DNA of 64,000 nt from Chaetoderma sp. LZ-2023a (lineage: Eukaryota > Mollusca > Caudofoveata > Chaetodermatida > Chaetodermatidae), in contig CM067369.1 of NCBI GenBank assembly GCA_034401795.1, positions 137,404,496 through 137,468,495 on the forward strand, read 5' to 3'. The notes under the pieces are model-generated. The model was not told the origin of the DNA and ran no database searches. It saw only the letters and a program-made list of their open reading frames with translations. Shown in pieces: positions 47,978 through 57,654 of the stretch (positions are counted from its first letter, which is position 1; every line of letters starts with the position of its first letter). Position numbers and translations under genes: made by a program.

Positions 47978-48158
47978 TATTGTCTTTTGAAAATTACAAC
48001 AGTCTCCAATTACCAGTTCATACAGCATGTGAATTCTGTATTTGATGAATGATACTCATGACCGAGTTCGAAAATCACAATTTTTTTCATCAAGTACAGA
48101 ATTCATATTCTGTATAAACTGGTAGATTGTAGACTGGTATAATTTTAGATTCTTAATT
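47978..48158. repeat. Imperfect palindrome (about 60-bp arms)
   Basis: ACCAGTTCATACAGCATGTG, AATTCTGTATTTGATGA (about 48010-48048) pairs with TCATCAAGTACAGAATTC, ATATTCTGTATAAACTGGT (about 48088-48125). Weaker pairing extends outwards (CAACAGTCTCCAATT against GATTGTAGACTGG). Likely a fold-back MITE; single copy in this window. Confidence 0.55.
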
Positions 48159-48795
48159 CCAATTTTCAGTACTCATTGTGTCTACTGACAAAAATGACTG
48201 AGTAAGGCCAGGTACATTAGTGACTGTACACAATATGTGTATTTAGACACTAACCCAAGATTATTTGTTTAACATCTAGGCCATCCAACTCTTTAAACAA
48301 TATATGCCAGTCTTATTAACTACTGGTTCTGCAACAATTAACCATTTTGAAATCATTGTCATAACTTGACACAAGGGTTAAATAAAAACTTCAACTACTA
48401 AAACTGATTCGATAAATACAGTATTTGCCTTAAATATGATTTTTGATGTAATGAACTGTAATTATCAGAGTGTGTTGTTAATAACAAGTATATATGAGAC
48501 TTTGAAAACAGTCTTTAGAAACACCGTGGTCACATCCATCACAGGTGTGTGCTTGTCATTCTGAGATTGACTGAGAATGTCTTTTGGGAATTTGGTACCG
48601 GTATTACAGATGTTATTCCATTTACTGCATCCAATCATTTAAGAGTGATGAAGAGGAACTCATAGAATGCATCTCATTGCAAGGCCTTCTTATCTGTTAC
48701 ACTAGACATTGATTTGGTGCACACTCATCAACCTGGCACAGGCTGCAAAACAAAGGAAAGTATTTTTGAATCATATAATATATTATTCACCAGTT
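48159..48795. other. No gene seen
   Basis: AT-rich unique-looking sequence without supportable features. Confidence 0.4.
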
Positions 48796-49245
48796 GTACG
48801 CCCTGGAATTGCAGTCAAAGAGAACGCTATTCTTGGAATCTTATCACTGGAATGATTGGCTCAATCACCAAGCCAGTCATTCCAGTGGTAAGTTGTCAAA
48901 AATAGTCTTCTTACGGTCTGTAAATGGAAGTTTTCTAAGGGGCAATCTATATCCATTCGCAGATCAAGCGAATGCTATTTTTGAAATCTTATCACTACAA
49001 TGATTGGTTCAATCACCAAGCCAGTTATTCCAGTGTTAAGTTGTCAAAAATAGTCTTCTCATGGTCTGAAAATGGACATTTTCTATGGGGCAATGTATAA
49101 TCCATTTGCAGACCAAGAGAATGCTATTCTTGAAATCTTATCACGGGAATGACTAGCTAAATCATCAAGCCAGTCTGTCATTTCAGTGATAAGTTGTCAA
49201 AAATAGTCTTCTCATGGGTCTGCAAATGGATATTTTCTATGGGAG
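48796..49245. repeat. Three tandem hairpin-family units of about 150 bp
   Basis: Each unit has GCAGACCAAG-GAATGCTATT, TTATCACTGGAATGATTGG, CTCAATCACCAAG, CCAGTCATTCCAGTG and AAGTTGTCAAAAATAGTC, then GGTCTGCAAATGG (units near 48820-48930, 48960-49075 and 49105-49235). This is the only place where the dispersed hairpin has become a tandem array. Confidence 0.7.
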
Positions 49246-49377
49246 AATTTTTTTTCTTGACTACATTTTCTCATTACAGTGTACATACATCTTCTGCAGA
49301 ATGAAATTCCATACTTTTTCTATACCTTTTCCAGACCTAATTAATCAATTTCTAGTCCCATTTTATGTCTCAAATCG

Positions 49378-51244
49378 GTGTCCATATGAACGCTGCCAAT
49401 TTTCTCAGAAAAATTATGAAATTTGTAGCTAAGATCATCAATATTTTGATTATTATCTATATTATTTTGCAAATGAGAATCACATCTGACAATATTTTAA
49501 TTTCCCATACATTTTCCAAAGCTGTAGAAAATATTAAATTTTCCATAATTTTCAAGGCCTGAATATATTGGTTTCTTATAATTCCACACTTTTCCCAGAC
49601 TTTCTGTGTACTTGTGTATGAACCATGCCATTAAAGGGTTAAACCTTTCCCGTAAGGAATATTTTAATTTCAAGGCAGCCATACTGGAAAAACCTTACTA
49701 GTGTGTACACAGGTCTGGCAGTTTGTCTGTCAATAAGTTTGACATTTGCATGATGGAACTTAACAACTTTCCTCGTTTGTTCCTTTTGACAATATATATT
49801 GTGGCTATGACAACTGCCCTGCATTCAAAATCCAATATGGCTACCTGATTTAAACAATTCAGATTCAGAGTGTATATTGTGCCACCACCTTATTCGACCA
49901 CAGGTTCATAGGGCTAGGTTTAACAAAGGAAATGGAAGTCACTGGAAATGATTCTTGTCTTCTTGTTTTAACTCTTTAGCCAGCCAAAAACAGCTTCTGT
50001 AGTGGCCATGAGAAATGTGCATTTGCAGACTATGAGGATTATTTTTGAAAATTACCACTGGGATGGCTGGCTCAATAACCGAACCAGTCATTCCAGTGTT
50101 AAAATTTAAAAAATAATCTCTTGGTCGGCAAAGGGACATTTTCAATGAAAACATGGAATTTATTTTTCAATTCAAGGATTAAAGGGTTAACAGCCCTTTT
50201 CATTAAACCATTGTGAAAGCTTGCCAGATCCCCGGATGCGGCAACTATTTTTTAGATTTTACCACTTGAAGAATTGGCTCGATAACGAAGCCAGTCATTC
50301 CAGTGGTAAATTTACAAAAATTGTTGTCTACAATTACTGCAGTGCTGTACCGGTATTCGAAAATTCATTTACCAGAAAAAGAAAATTAACTTGTGTTATT
50401 TATGACAAAGTATAAAGGCTAAAATGGCTATAAATAACTGGCTGATTATTTTGGAAACAATTTGACAGTAAATAACTTAAGGAAACAACAATACACTCAA
50501 TCTATTTTCAAAATAATCTGCCAACTATTATGTCACCGAGGGCATACACTTAGGCCGTGGCTCGATTCACTATTCATATTCTGACAGTTATACTGTGCTC
50601 CTATAGTGTGGTCGTAATAGACAGGCTTTATCGGTTAAATTAAATCCCGGATTTTTAAGCGTCATTTTTAGTGGACGATGGCACGATTATTTCAAACAAC
50701 AAACTATTGCCTGTACTTTTAGATCGAAGATGTAGCTTTGACATGTTAGAAGCGAGGCGGGGCAGAAGTTATGAGCTCTATCAGAACAGCGATAGGGATG
50801 TTCGAAAACTGGTGACTCATTTTGGCAGCTTAAATTATAGTATATAGTAAAGCCAAACCTTTCAGTGATGATCTGTTTGTGTCAATAGCAATGCATTCGG
50901 GAAAATGTGCGAAGTTCCGAAGTGCACAAAGAAACAGATATGAATAAACAGATCTAATTTTAACACGTGTTCCCGATCTAAATGTTGACCTAATTAGCCT
51001 CTCGCGAATACTCGCAGTGTACGCTGGAAAAGGAGATTCTGAACGTGATGTTCTGAGTTAGACGTTTTCGTCTAACTTACGCGTGGGTCTCAGCACGCGT
51101 AAGTTACGACCATATGTAGCCCCCCCCCCCCCCCCCGCGTAAGTTACGCGCTTTTCGTGAAACCCGATTAACGCCCCCTACCGTACTTACGCCATATTTA
51201 CGTCCAATATCGTACTTACGCACCTTTGTGAAACTGGCCCCAGG
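49378..51244 (-). repeat. Inverted repeat 4, right arm
   Basis: Mirror of 15632-17475 (see there), slightly longer because of a poly-C run of about 17 bases at 51121-51137. It contains hairpin-family copies at 49968-50190 and 50258-50325. Confidence 0.85.
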
Positions 51245-51529
51245 TCGTTACAAACTCGCCTGACCTCGCGAAGTGATATATTGGCCATGCTTTAAAGGTG
51301 GTCGGTCAATGCAACATGTATCACTGGTCTTACAAATTATATCATACCGGTTACTAATTATGAGAATGAATCATCTCATGAAGTGAAATATTGGTTACTC
51401 TCTAGTGGTGACCTGTATACAGAACGTTGATTACTGACGTAACGATCATAAATAGATGTGAAGGCAATGGCACAGCGCATCATCGGCAAATGCGCTACAC
51501 TAACATCACTGATGCTAGCAAATAATACT

Positions 51530-52572
51530 TTCTATAATGACTGGTGGCCATATTGGATTTCGAATTATCGTAAATTTCGATAGGTTTCTTCACCAAACAT
51601 ATTCCAACGACCCTAGGAAGTGATCCGATAAATGTTAATGGAGATATCATCCAGAAACCAACTTTCAAGATGGCAGCCCGTGGCTGGCGGCCATCTTGGA
51701 TTTTGGATCAGTGTCGATTCCTATACGTTTCTTTCTCAGACCTAGTCCAACCACTCTATGAAGTTTCAAAGCGATCTGATAAACGGTAACTGAGTTATCA
51801 TCCGGAAATCAATTTTCAAGATGGCCACCGGTGGCTGGTGGCCATCTTGGATTTTGGGTCATTGTCAATCTAGATAGGTTTCTTCACCAGATGTAGTCGA
51901 ACCATCCGATGAAGTTTAAAAGCGATCCGATAAACGATAACGGAGTTATCATTTGGAAACCAATTTTCAAGATGGCCACCTGTGGCTGGTGGCCATCTTA
52001 GATTTTGGATCATTGTCGATTTCCATAGGCTCCTTCCGCAGACCTAGGCCAACCACTTTATGAAGTTTCAAAGTGATGCGATAAACGGTAACAGAGTTAT
52101 CATCTGGAAACCAATTTTCAAGATGGCCAACGGTGGCTGGCGGCCATCTTGGATTTTGGATCATTGTCAATTTCAATAGGTTTCTTCCTCAGACCTAGTC
52201 TAACCACTCCATACAGTTTCAAAGCGATCTAATAAACGGTAACGGAGTTATCATCCGGAAACCAATTTTCAAGATAGCCGCCGGTGGCTGTCTGCCATCT
52301 TGGATTTAGGATCATCATCGATTTCGATAGGTTTCTTCCCAAGACCCCGTCCAACCACCCTATGAAGTTTCAATGCGATCTGCCAAACGGTAACGGAGTT
52401 ATCATCCGGAAACCAATTTTCAAGATGGCCGCCGGTGGCTGGCGGCCATCTTGGGTTTCGGATCATCATCGATTTCGATAGGTTTCTTCTCAAGACCAAG
52501 TTCAACCACCCTATGAAGTTTCAATGCGATCCGACAAACGGTAACGAAGTTATCATCCGGAAACCACTCTGC
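51530..52572. repeat. Tandem repeat of about 151-bp period with CAAGATGGCC palindromes
   Basis: Nearly seven units, with palindromes CAAGATGGCCGCCGG ... GGCGGCCATCTTGG near 51667, 51818, 51969, 52120, 52272 and 52421. Between them are GATTTCGATAGGTTTCTTC, a CCAACCACCCTATGAAGTTT block, GCGATC-GA-AAACGGTAACG and GTTATCATCCGGAAACCA. 151 bases is not a multiple of three, so frames through it shift each unit; not coding. Related AAGATGGCC blocks occur in 40540-40720. Confidence 0.8.
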
Positions 52573-52755
52573 CACCTGCACACCCGCACGCCCGGCGGGG
52601 TATAAAAATGTATACGAAGAATGCCTGAAAAATAGGATTTTAGAAAACTTACCACTGAAAAGACTGGCATGGTTAATGAGTTCCATTCCTTGCTGCTGGT
52701 GGCGGTAACATATGAGCTAATTTGTCTTTAGTCGTTAAATGAAAATGAGATAATT

Positions 52756-52770
52756 GTGTGCGTGCGTATG

Positions 52771-52849
<79 letters not shown>

Positions 52850-52875
52850 TTGCGTGCGTGCGTGCGTGCGTGCGT
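52756..52875. repeat. (TGCG)n microsatellite
   Basis: About 29 units with single-base interruptions. Confidence 0.95.
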
Positions 52876-52920
52876 CCTTGATTATAGCACAGCATATATA
52901 TTTTTTTAGTTTTAGGATCA

Positions 52921-53350
52921 TGCCAAGACAGTATAAACGAGTCCACACGCGCCAGTCATGGCAATCAAGCCCTGAGTGATACACTGAAGTTTATTCGTGA
53001 TATTGGAAGTGTTAAAGGAGCCGTACGCACGTTCAACGTGTCAGCCCGAACACTTCGGCGACGCCGAGATCAAAAGGTCAGCCAGCTAGGCATCAGCAAG
53101 CTAGGCCGCGCATATCTTTTGCTACCAGAATTTGGTCAGAAGACCAACTCCGTGACCATATTCAGGATATGGAGAAGGCATTGTTTGGCGGGACGATCTA
53201 AAATACAACACCCGTTTAACAAAACATCTAAAATAGCTGGGCTTGGCTGGTTTCAAGGATTAATGTTGCGACATGCTGCATTTTCTCTGCACTCCCCACA
53301 GGCAACAAGTATAGCTCATGCGGCATTCCAGATCAGATCATTTCGATGAC
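52921..53350 (+). pseudogene. Pogo/jerky-type transposase, N-terminal psq and CENP-B HTH fragment
   Basis: Reading across frameshifts gives MPRQYKRVHTRQSW (52920), ALSDTLKFIRDIGSVKGAV with RTFNVSARTLRRRR (52970-53070, psq-type helix-turn-helix), EDQLRDHIQDMEKALFGG (about 53140-53195), and HPFNKTSKIAGLGWFQGL with SLHSPQATSIAHAAF (53210-53330, CENP-B/Tc5-type HTH). These are DNA-binding domains at the N-terminus of pogo-superfamily and jerky-like transposases, which bind the transposon ends. At least three frame breaks make it a pseudogene. The DDE catalytic domain that should follow is not recognisable; the sequence instead passes into a 54-bp minisatellite. Confidence 0.65.
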
Positions 53351-53570
53351 AGAAGTCAACATCAGCACAGAGACCAGTATTCCAGATCAAATTGTTTCAG
53401 TTGCAGATGTCAACATCAGCCCAAGCACCAGCATTTCAGATCAAAATGTTTCGTTGGCAGAAGTCAGCATTAGCGCTAACACCAGCATTACAGATCAAAT
53501 CGTTTCAGTTGCAGATGTCAACACCAGCCCTAGCACCAGCATTCCATCAACAATTAGTGCAACAGACCAG
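53300..53570. repeat. 54-bp minisatellite grown from the CENP-B HTH coding motif
   Basis: About five 54-base units of outline CAACATCAGC-C---CACCAG, CATTCCAGATCAAAT, GTTTCAGTTGCAGATG. Because 54 is a multiple of three, the plus frame from 53346 reads as an 18-residue repeat (VNIS-STSI-DQIVSVAD). The first, diverged unit overlaps the conserved ATSIAHAAFQ segment of the transposase fragment, which is the likely seed. Confidence 0.7.
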
Positions 53571-53619
53571 GCCACGGTCCTAGTGTAGCGTGGACTGCCC
53601 TGTTGGGTATGTACCAGCC

Positions 53620-53880
53620 CCGTTCGGCTGGGTACGAAACGGCCTGGTAGGATCCACGCCCACCTCTCCACTGCCCACAAGGGCCTGCGCATATATAAGC
53701 CATTTAAAGGGAGAACAGAATTACAGAGTCCGTGAGATCGCCCTAAGCGCATGCATGACCATGAGTCGCCTCATACACAGCACACGCTCTGATTGGCTGA
53801 GTCCGCTGGCACAGCCTCTCACTGAGTATAAAAGGCACTCGCAAAGTCAGACTCAGTTAGAATGGAGGCGGTTTCCGTCT
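53620..53880 (+). promoter_or_regulatory. Possible RNA polymerase II promoter (CCAAT and TATA boxes), perhaps LTR-derived
   Basis: GATTGGCTG (an inverted CCAAT box, 53791-53799) is followed 28 bases later by GAGTATAAAAGGC (about 53824-53836) and a TCAGACTCAGTT initiator-like site about 28 bases downstream. A second ATATATAAG lies at 53688. The GC content is higher than in the surroundings. No coding region follows that I recognise; this could be the U3/R of a solo LTR. Motif spacing is right but could be chance. Confidence 0.3.
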
Positions 53881-54232
53881 GATTGGGAACAAGTTCCTTA
53901 TCTGCCTACTGCATAGAGCTCGAGTTCTGCAATCTACACCAACACAGCTTATTACAGTCAGGTTCCCTCTCAGGACACGCACGCTCCGCACCGCACCAAG
54001 TTTTCGGATGCTCCTGGTAGATCAACAGGGGCAAAATTCTAAATTAATAGAAGCTTCTTTATTTCCACCACCGTCACCAGCAGTACCTTCATTGCGGTGT
54101 AAGACTTTTGACTATTACCAGCCAAACCTGTATGTAAGAACGGTGGTGTTTGAAACTGTCGCCAGACTTGCCGTACCACGACAGAAACAGTGGTAACAAT
54201 CAATGGGCGCATCCAGCGTGACTGAATGTATG

Positions 54233-54930
54233 TTTTGACCATAGTCCAGACAAGGACATTGCTTTGCGCGCCACAAGAGCTAATCAGCGTGGATTGTCTT
54301 GTGCCGAGAAATGATCTAATATAATATGTGCTTACCGTCTTTACACAATAGAGGCATCCGTCACTCTCACAGCCCAAACAGCATAACGGTGATACAGTGA
54401 ACTTCTCATTATGTGCTATGTATCACAATCTATTGGCCACCAGTATTAGCTTATTCTTCATTTATTTTTTAGTATGGAACATGCCGGCCAGCATCCTGCA
54501 GTAATTCTTCAGGTGGCAGCTACACCGTGCATCAACTCACACCGCAAGAAGATGGTGTAAAGACCCCATGTGATATTTAAATTATGTTTTGACCGTAGTC
54601 CAGACAAGGAGATTACTTTACGCGCCGCAAGAGATAAGCAGCGTGGATCGTCTTGTGCCGAGAAATGATTTGGTATAATATGTGCTTACCATCTCTACAC
54701 AATGGTGGCATCCGTCACTCTCACAACACAAACAGCATAAAGGTGATACGGTGAACTTCTCATTATGCTATGTATCACAATCTATTGACCACCAGTAATG
54801 GCTTTATTCTTCACTGTTTTTAGTATGAAACATAACGGCCAGCATCTTACTGTAATTCTTCAGGCGGCAGCTACACCATGCATCAACACCATAAGACGGT
54901 TTAGAGACTACACGTGACGTTTAAATTGTA
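54233..54930. repeat. Tandem duplication of about 350 bp
   Basis: GTTTTGACCATAGTCCAGAC at 54233 and GTTTTGACCGTAGTCCAGAC at about 54587 start two copies that share GTGCCGAGAAATGAT, GGCATCCGTCACTCTCACA, GTGAACTTCTCATTATG and CAGCATC-T-C-GTAATTCTTC blocks to about 54930. They are diverged by substitutions and small indels. No protein recognised. Confidence 0.7.
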
Positions 54931-57180
54931 ATGATGAGTAATAGGTGCACCACATAGGAACATATCACAGTTAGTTATACCATTATTAATAAGTAAAGTT
55001 CCACATTATGTGGCACCATAAGGTCGGATGCGACCTCCGTTTGCGAAGGTATTGTACATAATGTTATGCATGTAAACGGTGCCAGCAATTAAACGGCACC
55101 GTAGGCTAAGATGGCCTTATACTTCAATGAATGTATAATTGTAATTAGGCATTCTGCCCATATTATTAGTTAGAAGTAAAAATAGAAAAATATTTGGACT
55201 ACAGTACACCTAGGTTACACGATACATCAACAACAAATGCATCACCATGTTTTCTCCCACTGGCACCAATTTTACAGTAAGGTCGCTGCTCATGCTCTCT
55301 CCGGAGAACATGACATGCGACCGTTAAACCTAGAACTATGATAGCTCGATAGGATAGGGTTTTAAGCTAGCCAATGGCGATTACTCTACGACTCTATGGT
55401 CAATAAGACCGTTTTATAAACGGTACTACTGATTTTTATAGTTGGCCGTTCATGTTAAGGCCTCCTAAATTAAAGCAAACAGTAACTGTCTTTGACTACG
55501 CTTCTCTGGCCGTCTGGCCGAAAAAATTGTTTGAGTTCCCACCGTCAGAATGGTTATGACCGAATCAAAAACTACAGTTGGTTTCTTGACGGCCAGAATC
55601 AATTTGTCGTTCACATACATTTCCCGTGTATCTCCGGATACCAATTAAGCAAGTCTTTTTATGCCAAAGTAAGAAACACTGTGAAATTATAAATAATGCA
55701 ATATTATTGCCGTCTCAGCAGTGTTCTTTGGGCCACTTTCTCCAAACCTAAAGCAGCCAAACTGTAACCCCATGATACGGATCTCATACGGTCCGTACTC
55801 GAAACATTAGGTGACGGAGAGAGACACAGATCGCCATCTAACTCATAACAGTGACTGGGTGAAGCCTTAGAGCTCACCACGTCATATGGGAAAGCCACCA
55901 TAGATGGAAATACGTTTCTCTCGCCCCACCTTAAGTAAGCCAAGAACCGCTTTCTAAATATGCTTCCATCAATGTGATTTGTCCATGTGTTGTCATTTGT
56001 GGTTGTGATGCGGTATGTGGAGGGATCGCTCTGTGGCTCTGAAACTACCACCAGACAACATTGTGCATGCTGTCTGTCTGAGGAGAGACACTACGTGGGT
56101 TATTGGCAAGGGTACCGAGCATTCTTGCCAGGAGACATATTCATTAAAGACAATTGGTGCTACACCATTTGCGACCTAAAAATAAGTGTTTGGACGCAAA
56201 GCGTAACAGGTAGTTCAGGCTCACACACGGGCCGCAAATCTTAGAATGGTACCAACTAAAATAAATCTTTAACTCACACAAGATGATGGTGCCGAATTCC
56301 ACAAGAATCAGCCACCACATCTTCACAGTACACATCAACATTAAAATAACTACATTAGGATAAACACACATAATAATCTTTTTCTCTTTGTAGGATAGGA
56401 GGGCGGCCATCTTTACCACTCACCTCCTCCGCTTCGGCGTTGAAGGCATTTTTATCTCGCAAATTCTTATATTCCTAACCATGTAGATGTTAGGGGGAAC
56501 ACATTTATCTTCTCTCTTCCTCTGCTACAGCATTGTAGGCATTTTCCTGTGGCAGAGGCCCACGCAAGGCACTTTCCTCTCGCAAACCAATTCTTTTTGG
56601 CCACACTGCGACAGATATAGTTTATATTAAACCAACTACCGTACCTTGCCCAGACCCTCCCCCCCCCCCCCACAGGGATACTTTCTCAAAATCCTCTATA
56701 TATGACTAGATCGGTTAGGTACTTCTGGCGAGATATAAAACCCACCCACCATCTTTTTGTTTTTACATACAACGTTCATAAGTAGCAAGCAAACAAAACC
56801 GTTTGCTACTTCTATTAAGTAATGCAAATAGTGTGCTGGCAACGTTCTTTCCACCTTGGAGATGACGGCTAGACACACCGGGGACACGAACAGCCGGGAT
56901 GATATGGTGTTGTTCAATTTTCGCAGCAATGGCTGCACGAGCCCACTGGAATGTGAACGTTCACTGTCCCTGGATGTCGTTTTTTGTGGACACTTGAGAT
57001 GCGCGGTTACCACTCCCAAACCCCGAGGCTGACTGACCTGCAGCAGCAACAGCAGCGGGTGTGGCGTCAGCAATGCCCGGCATCAGTAGCAGTGGAGCCA
57101 CGTGCCTAGCTCTAGCTTTAACCCTAGATGGTAACACCAACCTAACTACAGTGCTGAGCAACTGCCTATGGCTCTCGATA
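54931..57180. other. Unrecognised sequence between transposase ends
   Basis: Moderately GC-richer than the rest, with several 60-125-codon frames on both strands (for example 55704-56051 -, 55987-56244 +, 56696-57073 -). None shows a motif I can name, and none of the pogo DDE motifs is visible. A C run lies at 56657-56671. Could be decayed transposase core plus insertions. Confidence 0.35.
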
Positions 57181-57189
57181 ACAATCTCC

Positions 57190-57654
57190 AAGAAAACTAG
57201 CACTACTGCAGTCAAATCGATGTCTGCCAAAGAAATATTGTAAGAGCTATTGCCTCGTCCAAAACTGCAGAATCCGAGACCCATGACACAAGAAGCAGTC
57301 TGCTGTTATTCTAACATCCTCTCCATATAGTACAAGTAATTTAAAATCAGTAGCCAAAGAAACGCAAAGTTGAGACCAAATCAAAGAATCCCAAAAGCAA
57401 AACGACAAAAGGTAAAGGCAAAACGGCAAAATGCAAAGCTATAAATATTCCCAAACCAGAAGGTTCTCGATGTAAAAAAAACCAAAGTCACACCCACAAA
57501 CAAAGTAGATGACGATGCAGAATGTCTGTACAGTACAGAATTATTCTCTGTGTCTGGTGGAGACTGGATTCAGTGTGAGATTTGTGGTTCCTGGGCACAC
57601 GAGGTCTGCACTGGTATAATGACAGATAACTTTACATGCAGCATGTGTTTATAA
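57190..57654 (+). pseudogene. Pogo/jerky-type transposase, C-terminal PHD-finger fragment
   Basis: Plus-strand frames give ILTSSPYSTSNLKSVAKET (about 57310-57370, the usual post-DDE Ser/Thr-Pro segment), a Lys-rich linker (57380-57490), then DDDAECLYSTELF and DWIQCEICGSWAHEVC with FTCSMCL and stop at 57652-57654. The spacing C, W-x-x-C-x-x-C, W-A-H-x-x-C, C-x-x-C matches a PHD finger whose first cluster has lost its second Cys (C-L-Y-S where C-x-x-C is expected). PHD fingers at the C-terminus of jerky/pogo-like transposases are familiar in invertebrate genomes. It probably belongs to the same element as 52921-53350. Confidence 0.6.

Noticed and set aside
51530..52505. Several 65-88-codon minus frames with similar peptides
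   Set aside because: Translations of a 151-bp tandem repeat, whose period is not a multiple of three.
55704..56051. 115-codon minus frame and the overlapping 55987-56244 plus frame
   Set aside because: No recognisable domain or supporting signals; antisense overlap in a repeat-rich region.
56961..57284. 107-codon minus frame with Ala-rich segment
   Set aside because: Antisense to the decayed transposase C-terminal region on the plus strand, which has better motif support.
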